From: Caulobacter segnis
GTDB taxonomy: Bacteria > Pseudomonadota > Alphaproteobacteria > Caulobacterales > Caulobacteraceae
Assembly (NCBI RefSeq): GCF_029543125.1
Contig: NZ_JARQWW010000005.1
Location: forward strand, 62,001-126,000
DNA: 64,000 bases
Direction of reading: 5' to 3'
A program made the translations under genes and the position numbers. The notes under the pieces were generated by a model. The model saw nothing but the letters and a program-made list of their open reading frames with translations. It was not told where the DNA came from and did not search any database. This document shows positions 58,654 through 64,000 of the stretch, one piece after another. Position 1 is the stretch's first letter; every line of letters starts with the position of its first letter.

Positions 58654-59919
58654 ATGAACCGTCTGTTCGCTTATCTCATCATCGGATCCATGGTCCTCGG
58701 GATCCTGGTCGGCTGGATCTGCAACATCACGCTCCAGCCTGAGCAGATCGAACAGGTGGCCACCGGCCTCAAGGTTCTGACCGATCTCTTCCTGCGGCTG
58801 ATCAAGATGATCATCGCGCCGCTGGTCTTCGCCACCCTGGTGTCGGGCATCGCCCACATGGAGGACGCCGGGGCCATTGGCCGCGTGGGCGTCAAGACCA
58901 TGGGCTGGTTCATCGGCGCCTCGCTGGTGTCGCTGACCATCGGCCTGATCATGGTCCACATCATCCAGCCGGGTTCGGGCCTGTCCCTGACGCCGCCGGC
59001 GGTGACCGAGGCCTCGGGCATCGAGACCACGGCGTTCACCCTGTCGAGTTTCGTCACCCACCTGGTGCCGGCCTCCGCCATCGACGCCATGGCCAAGAAC
59101 GAGATCCTGCAGATCGTGGTGTTCTCGATCTTCGTGGGTACGGCCGTGGCCGCCCTCGACAACAAGGCTCCGGCCGTCCTGACCCTGGTCGAGCAGATCA
59201 CCGCGATCATGCTGAAGGTGACGGGCTATGTGATGAAGCTGGCGCCGATCGCCATCTTCGCCGCCCTGGCATCGACCATCGCCACCCAGGGGCTGGGAGT
59301 GCTGCTGACCTACGCCAAGTTCGTCGGCGGGTTTTACCTGTCGCTGGGCGTGCTGTGGGGCGTGCTGTTCCTGGCCTGCTTCGCCTTCATCGGCGCGCGC
59401 GCCGTGGGCCTATTCAAGGAAATCCGCGACCCGGCCCTGCTGGCCTTCTCGGTCGCCTCCTCGGAAGCCGCCTACCCGCGCACCATGGAGATGCTGGAGC
59501 GTTTCGGCGTCAATCGCCGGATCGTCAGCTTCGTCCTGCCGCTGGGCTACTCGTTCAACCTCGACGGCTCAATGATGTACTGCACCTTCGCGGTGCTGTT
59601 CATCGCTCAGGTCTATGGGGTCGAGCTGTCCATCGCCCAGCAGATCACCATGCTGCTGCTGCTGATGGTGACGTCCAAAGGCATGGCAGGCGTGCCTCGC
59701 GCCTCGCTGGTCGTGATCAGCGCCACCCTCACCTACTTCAAGCTTCCGGAAGCAGGCCTGCTGCTGATCGTGGCGGTGGACCACCTGCTGGACATGGGCC
59801 GCAGCGGCACCAACGTCGTCGGCAACTCGGTCGCCGCGGCGGTCGTCGGCAAGTGGGAGAAGCAGCTTGGCCCGCCCCTCACCACCTCCATCCCCCCTAT
59901 GTCCAAACAAGGAGACTGA
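58654..59919 (+). CDS. Dicarboxylate/amino-acid:cation symporter (DAACS, DctA/GltP family)
   Basis: 421 residues with about eight membrane segments and two re-entrant loops. The family motif ASSEAAYPRTM replaces the usual SSS-x-x-T-L-P hairpin, and the substrate loop DMGRSGTNVVGN keeps Asp, Arg and Asn. It uses an ion gradient to import Asp, Glu, dicarboxylates, or in the TcyP branch cystine. It is followed after 2 bp by ridA, with which it forms a unit. Its promoter region shares the operator with the dcyD-racemase unit, suggesting the substrate is an amino acid feeding that pathway. Confidence 0.9.
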   Translation: MNRLFAYLIIGSMVLGILVGWICNITLQPEQIEQVATGLKVLTDLFLRLIKMIIAPLVFATLVSGIAHMEDAGAIGRVGVKTMGWFIGASLVSLTIGLIMVHIIQPGSGLSLTPPAVTEASGIETTAFTLSSFVTHLVPASAIDAMAKNEILQIVVFSIFVGTAVAALDNKAPAVLTLVEQITAIMLKVTGYVMKLAPIAIFAALASTIATQGLGVLLTYAKFVGGFYLSLGVLWGVLFLACFAFIGARAVGLFKEIRDPALLAFSVASSEAAYPRTMEMLERFGVNRRIVSFVLPLGYSFNLDGSMMYCTFAVLFIAQVYGVELSIAQQITMLLLLMVTSKGMAGVPRASLVVISATLTYFKLPEAGLLLIVAVDHLLDMGRSGTNVVGNSVAAAVVGKWEKQLGPPLTTSIPPMSKQGD

Positions 59920-59920
59920 A

Positions 59921-60385
59921 ATGTCCGCGATTGAAGAGCGCCTGACCCGAATGGGCGTCATCTTGCCCACGCCGCCCGCCCCGGTCGCCAACTATGTGCC
60001 GTCCGTGCGGACCGGCGCGCTCGTGCACATCTCCGGCCAGGTCTCCAGCGCCGCCGACGGCGGCATCAAGGGCACGGTCGGCGTCGATCTGGACATCGCC
60101 CAGGGTCAGGCCGCCGCCCGCCTTTGCGCCATCAATCTGCTGGCCCAGATGCGTCTGGCGGCCGACGGCGACCTGTCGCGGATCAAACGGGTCGTCAAGT
60201 TGGGCGCCTTCGTGCAAGCCGGACCGGCGTTCATCGACATCCCCGCCGTGGTCAACGGCTGTTCCGATCTGATGGTCGAGGTGCTTGGGGACGCCGGACG
60301 CCACGCTCGCTCGGCCGTGGGCGTGTTCCGCCTGCCGCTCGGCTTCGCCGTCGAGGTCGATGCGGTGGTCGAGCTGGAAGACTAG
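59921..60385 (+). CDS. ridA: RidA/YjgF family enamine/imine deaminase
   Basis: 154 residues from ATG 59921 with a good AAGGAG site; the open frame extends upstream only as overlap with the symporter. Features: HISGQVSS, GQAAARLCAINLLAQM, RIKRVVKLGAFVQA, VNGCSDLMVEVLGDAGRHARSAVGVFRLPLGFAVEVDAVVEL, with the key Arg of the active site in the GRHARSAVG segment. RidA hydrolyses 2-aminoacrylate and other enamines released by PLP beta-eliminating enzymes such as cysteine desulfhydrases. Its place in an operon with an amino-acid symporter suggests it protects during sulfur or serine amino-acid breakdown. Confidence 0.9.
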   Translation: MSAIEERLTRMGVILPTPPAPVANYVPSVRTGALVHISGQVSSAADGGIKGTVGVDLDIAQGQAAARLCAINLLAQMRLAADGDLSRIKRVVKLGAFVQAGPAFIDIPAVVNGCSDLMVEVLGDAGRHARSAVGVFRLPLGFAVEVDAVVELED

Positions 60386-60394
60386 GGTGTCGAC

Positions 60395-60423
60395 GGCGAC
60401 ATCGTCGGCTCGGCGATGTCGCC
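60395..60423. terminator. Bidirectional hairpin between ridA and alsD-like gene
   Basis: GGCGACATCG (60395-60404) pairs with CGATGTCGCC (60414-60423); 10-bp stem between convergent stops. Confidence 0.6.
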
Positions 60424-60429
60424 CCTTCG

Positions 60430-61134
60430 TTAGCGGGTCTGTAGTTGCAGTTTGCCGCCGGGAGCAAGCCGGACGCTCCGCAGATGTCCCGCCTCGCCGC
60501 TCGCGGGCAAGACGACATGCGGATGGAAGCGCCGCCCAGCCGGCAAGGCGTAGCGTGCGGCGTCCGGCGTGGAGGCGTAGAGGCCGACGATGATCGCGGC
60601 CCGGTTTCGGACCGTGCGGTCGGCGCGCTCGGGCGCGGTGTCGAGACTGTACTCTGCGTCCAGCAATCGACCCTCGAGCCTGAAGGCGAGCCTGGCGCCG
60701 TCCGCGCATCCCGCCGCCGCGACCGCCTCGTCGAGCACCCGGCTAAGATCGTCGAGACCGTCCATGCTCTCCAGGCTGCGCGCGACAGACCAGGCTTCGA
60801 CGGGCACGGTCTGCAACATGAGCGCGCCCTCACCGGGATCAGCATGGCGTCGCAGGCTTACACCGCCCGCTCCGTCGGGCCGCACCAGATAGAGCGCGCC
60901 ATCGGCGATCGTGATCTCATCGCGCCGAAAGGCGGCGGCGCCATAGCCGATGGCGAGGGCGCTGGTGGGGACGTCCGACAACACCACCCGCGCCGCCAGA
61001 TCGCCTTGGGCCGTGCGCTGCGGATCGTTGTAGGAGCCGACCTCGAACACGCAGGCGGCCTGCGCGATCGATGCGGCCAGGGCGCCGGCTGAGAGGACGC
61101 CAGCCCCAATGAGGCGAGCCCGAAGCCTCCTCAT
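60430..61134 (-). CDS. Acetolactate-decarboxylase-like protein, exported
   Basis: 234 residues from ATG 61134; a longer GTG-type frame to 61185 is less likely. A signal peptide (GALAASIAQAAC) is followed by AlsD/BudA-like features: GYGAAAFRRDEITIADGALYLVRPDG, then a zinc-site-like RFHPHVVLPASGEAGHLRSV, matching the H-x-H...GGH-L pattern of acetolactate decarboxylase. The cytosolic enzyme makes acetoin; a periplasmic version is unusual, and its length fits the family. No acetoin genes are near. It may act on another 2-hydroxy-3-keto acid, or be a non-catalytic relative. Confidence 0.65.
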   Translation of the reverse strand: MRRLRARLIGAGVLSAGALAASIAQAACVFEVGSYNDPQRTAQGDLAARVVLSDVPTSALAIGYGAAAFRRDEITIADGALYLVRPDGAGGVSLRRHADPGEGALMLQTVPVEAWSVARSLESMDGLDDLSRVLDEAVAAAGCADGARLAFRLEGRLLDAEYSLDTAPERADRTVRNRAAIIVGLYASTPDAARYALPAGRRFHPHVVLPASGEAGHLRSVRLAPGGKLQLQTR

Positions 61135-61254
61135 CGATGATCCATTCCCGGCGGATCGCCCGCCTCCGCGTCGGCAGTCAGCCATCGCATCCTCCTTGGC
61201 CGCAACAACTTCTGCTATCGCCGAACTATGGAATCGACAACCGCCTCTCGTGCC

Positions 61255-61989
61255 TCAGGCCGAGCGCATGGCCAAGATCTCGGCGTCTTCTTCGACGCCT
61301 GAAATCCTGCGACCGGCCGCTTTGCGCTCGCTGTAGCGATCGACCAGATAATCGGCGCGGTCGCGGATCAGCAGCGTGAACTTGAAAAGCTCCTCGAGCA
61401 CGTCGACGACCCGCTCGTAATAGGCCGAGGGCTTCATGCGGCCGGCCTCATCGAACTCCTGATAGGCCTTGGCCACCGAGGATTGGTTGGGAATGGTGAT
61501 CATCCGCATCCACCGCCCGAGCACCCGCATGGCGTTGACGGCGTTGAAGGACTGCGAGCCGCCGCTGACCTGCATGACCGCCAAGGTCTTGCCCTGGGTG
61601 GGGCGCACGCTGCCGATCTCCAGGGGTATCCAGTCGATCTGCGCCTTCATGATGCCGGTCATGGCGCCATGCCGCTCGGGACTGATCCAGACCTGACCTT
61701 CCGACCACATGGAAAGCGCCCGCAGCTCGGCGACCTTGGGATGATCGACGGGCGCGTCGTCCGGCAGCGGCAGGCCGCTGGGGTCGAACAGCTTCACCTC
61801 GGCGCCCATGCGCTCCAACAGCCGCTGAGACTCAAGCGCAAGAAAGCGGCTGTAGGAGCGATCGCGCAGGGATCCATAAAGAATGAGGATGCGCGGCGGG
61901 TGCTCGACGGCCGGCCCCTCGTTCAGCTTCGCCCAGGTCGGACGATCGGCGAAGTCGGCGTCGAGGGCGGGCAGATCACTGGCGTTCAT
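61255..61989 (-). CDS. arsH: Arsenical resistance protein ArsH (NADPH-dependent FMN reductase)
   Basis: 244 residues. The ArsH signature [13 protein letters not shown] binds FMN phosphate; [23 protein letters not shown] and [31 protein letters not shown] are characteristic. ArsH oxidises trivalent organoarsenicals and can reduce other quinone-like compounds. It follows the arsR gene by 42 bp on the same strand. No arsenate reductase or efflux pump is present in the window, so this is a minimal arsRH pair. Confidence 0.95.
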   Translation of the reverse strand: MNASDLPALDADFADRPTWAKLNEGPAVEHPPRILILYGSLRDRSYSRFLALESQRLLERMGAEVKLFDPSGLPLPDDAPVDHPKVAELRALSMWSEGQVWISPERHGAMTGIMKAQIDWIPLEIGSVRPTQGKTLAVMQVSGGSQSFNAVNAMRVLGRWMRMITIPNQSSVAKAYQEFDEAGRMKPSAYYERVVDVLEELFKFTLLIRDRADYLVDRYSERKAAGRRISGVEEDAEILAMRSA

Positions 61990-62031
61990 GTACTCATGTC
62001 CTGGAAAGTCGTGATTTCAGATTGGGGGCTG

Positions 62032-62352
62032 TCAGGCGGCGCAATCGGCCGCCGCCAGTCCGGTGCAGCAAGCCTCGGTCAAGAAGCTCTGGAGCGCCGT
62101 GACGCGGCCGAAGTTGGCCGTGCAGATCAATTCGCGCCCGCGCTTTTGCTGCAGCACCAACTCGGCCTTGGCCAAGGCGCCGAGGTGATGACCCAGGGTC
62201 GAGGCCGGCATGTCCATCAGCCGAACGATGTCGCTGACGCTCGCCCCGTCCAGCCCAGCGCGGACCAGCAGACGAAATATCCTCAGACGCACGGGACTGC
62301 CCAAGGCCGCTAGCCCGGCCGCCGCCTGGTCTTCGTTCATCTCAGCGCTCAT
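62032..62352 (-). CDS. arsR: ArsR-type arsenic-responsive repressor
   Basis: 106 residues. Winged helix from ALGSPVRLRIFRLLVRAGLDG through DMPASTLGHHLGALAKAELVLQQKRGRELICTANF. The adjacent C-terminal cysteines in EACCTGL, plus a further Cys near the end (AADCAA), form the metalloid site of the type found in many proteobacterial ArsR. It represses arsRH until As(III) binds. An AT-rich inverted repeat is directly upstream. Confidence 0.92.
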   Translation of the reverse strand: MSAEMNEDQAAAGLAALGSPVRLRIFRLLVRAGLDGASVSDIVRLMDMPASTLGHHLGALAKAELVLQQKRGRELICTANFGRVTALQSFLTEACCTGLAAADCAA

Positions 62353-62364
62353 ATCTTACTATTA

Positions 62365-62380
62365 TTCTAGAAAATTAGAA
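62365..62380. promoter_or_regulatory. ArsR operator candidate
   Basis: TTCTA-N6-TAGAA, 12 bp upstream of the arsR start and inside an AT-rich run (62351-62385) that stands out from the GC-rich surroundings. Confidence 0.6.
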
Positions 62381-62557
62381 AATCAACCCACCTCACCCTG
62401 GCTCGCCCATCATCCCAGTCACGCAGCAGCCTTGGGATCAGCTCATTGGTTTGACGCGTCCGGCGGGATGTTCATCACACGCAACCCGCATTTTGCATGC
62501 AAGTTCAGAACGTCCCTCCCGAGGCCATTTGCTAATCTTTCCGGATCAGGAGGCGCC

Positions 62558-62794
62558 ATGTTCAACAGGCTTTTTCGCGATCACCCCGCGTCGGTGGGTG
62601 AGACCTATTTCGAGCACATGGGTGTGGCGGTGTCGTTCGGTTCGGCGATGCTGGTGGGCTCGATCGCCTGTTTCGTGCACGCGCTGATCCCGGGACTTTG
62701 CACCCGCACAGGCAGCGGCGTCGTCACCAAGCTGCACAGGCGAATGGTGACCCATCGCCACGAAGAGACCCCCCGCGAGGCGGCCAATGCTTGA
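62558..62794 (+). CDS. DUF6356 family small membrane protein
   Basis: 78 residues from ATG 62558 with CAGGAGG. FRDHPASVGETYFEHMGVAVSFGSAMLVGSIACFVHALIPGLC is the full DUF6356 pattern: an amphipathic start and one or two membrane helices with the conserved C-x-VHAL-P motif. Function unknown; common in alphaproteobacteria, often beside amino-acid or lipid metabolism genes. It overlaps the aminotransferase start by eight bases, so the two are probably translated together. Confidence 0.85.
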   Translation: MFNRLFRDHPASVGETYFEHMGVAVSFGSAMLVGSIACFVHALIPGLCTRTGSGVVTKLHRRMVTHRHEETPREAANA

Positions 62795-63986
62795 TCGCCT
62801 GCCTGTGGCCAAGACGGACTCGCTCATGGAGCTGGGCCGCCTGATGAAAGCCGATCCGCGGCCGATGAAGGTTGATCTGGGCGTCGGCACCTATCGCGAT
62901 GAAGCTGGGACGATCCCGATCATGCGCGTGGTCAAGACCGCCGAGCGGTCGATCCTCGAGACGCAGACCTCCAAGGGCTACCTCGGGCCATCCGGCGACG
63001 CCGATTTCTGCCGAATGCTGCAAGACGCCTTCTTCCCCGATCTGTCGGCGCAGAGGGACGATCGTGTGGCGAGAATTCAGACCCCTGGCGGCACCGGCGC
63101 CCTGCGCCTTGCCTTGCAGATCGCCGCCGAGGCTTCGCCGTCGGCCGCGGTCTGGATCGGCACGCCAACCTGGCCGGCCCATATCCCGCTCGTCCAGGCC
63201 TGCGGCCTTCGCGTGGAGACCTACCCGCATCTGGACGCGTCCGGCCGTTTCGACGCGAGCGCTATGGCGCAGGCCCTGTCCAAGGCCGCGCCGGGGGACG
63301 TCATCCTGATCCATGGCTGCTGCCACAACCCCACAGGCGTCGATCTTGACCCTGAGATGTGGGGGGCCGTCGCCGCGGCCGCCTCTCAGGCTGGAGTGAC
63401 GCCGCTTGTGGATCTGGCCTATCCGGGTCTGGGCGATGGGCTGGAAGAGGACGTCCAGGGCGCTCGCACGCTCCTCGACCAGTGCCCGAACCTCCTGATG
63501 GCGGTGTCCTGCTCCAAGACCTTCGGCCTTTATCGTGACCGGGCCGGCATGCTTCTGGGCGTCGCCCAATCGGCCAAGGCCGCGGCCAATTTCGGCGCGG
63601 TCGCCGCCAGCCAGGCCAGGCTCCTGTGGTCCAACCCGCCGGACCATGGCGCCGCCATCGTCAAGACCGTGCTGTCGGATGAAGGCCTGACCGCCGACTG
63701 GCGCCTGGAGATCGCCGACATGCGCGAGCGGGTGAACGGGCTTCGCGCGCAGTTGGCGGCGCTGGACCTGGGCCGCATCGACCTTGGCCCGTTGGAAGCC
63801 CAGCGCGGCATGTTCGCCATGTTGCCGCTTGAGCACCACGAGGTCGTGCGCATGCGCCAAGACCACGCCGTCTACATGGACGCTTCGGGACGCATCAATG
63901 TCGCCGGCCTAAACGCGGCCAATATCGACGCCTTCGTAACGGGTCTGCGGGCCCTGGCTTACGAGCCGCAGGCCGCTTCGGCCTAG
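62787..63986 (+). CDS. tyrB: Aspartate/aromatic amino-acid aminotransferase
   Basis: 399 residues of class Ia aminotransferase. Motifs: VDLGVGTYRDEAGTIPIM, GYLGPSGD, HGCCHNPTGVDL, PLVDLAYPGLGDGL, PLP-lysine in SCSKTFGLYRDR, and the C-terminal YMDASGRINVAGLN with the substrate Arg. Both aspC and tyrB types share these; tyrosine-like use is possible. It transfers amino groups between Asp/aromatic or sulfur amino acids (e.g. cysteine sulfinate) and 2-oxoglutarate, so it could link the island to central metabolism. It ends 14 bp before the window end. Confidence 0.92.
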   Translation: MLDRLPVAKTDSLMELGRLMKADPRPMKVDLGVGTYRDEAGTIPIMRVVKTAERSILETQTSKGYLGPSGDADFCRMLQDAFFPDLSAQRDDRVARIQTPGGTGALRLALQIAAEASPSAAVWIGTPTWPAHIPLVQACGLRVETYPHLDASGRFDASAMAQALSKAAPGDVILIHGCCHNPTGVDLDPEMWGAVAAAASQAGVTPLVDLAYPGLGDGLEEDVQGARTLLDQCPNLLMAVSCSKTFGLYRDRAGMLLGVAQSAKAAANFGAVAASQARLLWSNPPDHGAAIVKTVLSDEGLTADWRLEIADMRERVNGLRAQLAALDLGRIDLGPLEAQRGMFAMLPLEHHEVVRMRQDHAVYMDASGRINVAGLNAANIDAFVTGLRALAYEPQAASA

Positions 63987-64000
63987 ATCCTGGCGAGGAC

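Noticed and set aside
1..64000. CRISPR array, rRNA operon or complete insertion sequence
   Set aside because: No regularly spaced repeats, rRNA-like sequence or transposase with flanking inverted repeats were seen.

Overview
The window is a GC-rich alphaproteobacterial chromosome segment, most likely from the Caulobacterales (Caulobacter/Phenylobacterium type). The reasons are the run of large TonB-dependent receptors next to periplasmic peptidases and amidohydrolases, an AapJQMP amino-acid transporter, a DUF6356 protein, a FecI-type sigma factor, and TTGAC(A/G)-type -35 elements. Taxonomy is inferred from gene content and style, not from a marker gene.

Layout. (1) 1-6.6 kb is a damaged integrative-conjugative-element segment on the minus strand: the start of trbB, a CopG-like gene and the 3' third of traG. 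A three-gene putative defence cassette (59-aa protein, TIR/deoxyribosyltransferase-like protein, HNH nuclease) sits between copG and trbB. The traG 5' part is missing and abuts an N-truncated plus-strand gene, followed by fragments and small unknown genes. (2) 6.8-15.6 kb: asd; a minus-strand operon of SDR, MHS transporter and HExxH metalloprotease; a divergent D-cysteine-desulfhydrase-like gene overlapping an Asp/Glu racemase; a LysR regulator. (3) 15.6-26.5 kb: TonB receptor plus gamma-glutamyltranspeptidase, a YeiH/COG2855 exporter, an M20 peptidase, and a tightly overlapping plus-strand operon iclR-SDR-CE4 deacetylase-alpha/beta hydrolase. (4) 26.6-36.1 kb, minus: TonB receptor, MHS transporter, amidohydrolase, seven-repeat FG-GAP protein, AbgB-like M20 hydrolase and a cysteine-synthase-fold PLP enzyme. 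(5) 36.2-42.8 kb: a sulfide-handling locus (persulfide dioxygenase-like, SQR, TauE) divergent from peroxiredoxin, a BigR-like ArsR and a DecR-like Lrp gene, then a FecI-like sigma factor and cystathionine beta-lyase. (6) 42.7-58.3 kb, minus: aapJQMP with a stand-alone DUF4880 (FecR N-terminal) gene, a third TonB receptor, an active/degenerate amidohydrolase pair, an M14 peptidase and an amidohydrolase-CIA30 fusion. (7) 58.6-64 kb: dicarboxylate/amino-acid symporter plus RidA, a periplasmic acetolactate-decarboxylase-like protein, arsRH, DUF6356 and an aspartate/aromatic aminotransferase.

How the genes may work together (inference). The island can import peptides or amino-acid conjugates (three TonB receptors), trim them in the periplasm (GGT, M14, M20, metalloprotease, amidohydrolases), import amino acids (Aap, symporter, MHS) and break sulfur amino acids by PLP chemistry (DcyD-like, MetC, OASS-like). 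The reactive 2-aminoacrylate would be handled by RidA, and released sulfide by SQR, persulfide dioxygenase and peroxiredoxin, with sulfite/sulfate leaving through TauE and YeiH. Supporting this as one programme, a shared promoter element (ATCAACAAGT, 13-bp gap, TTGAC) precedes the dcyD-racemase and symporter-ridA units, and a related half lies between the DecR-like gene and the sigma-metC unit. A second recurrent element (CTTCCGTCA on the minus strand) precedes several hydrolase, PLP and TonB genes.
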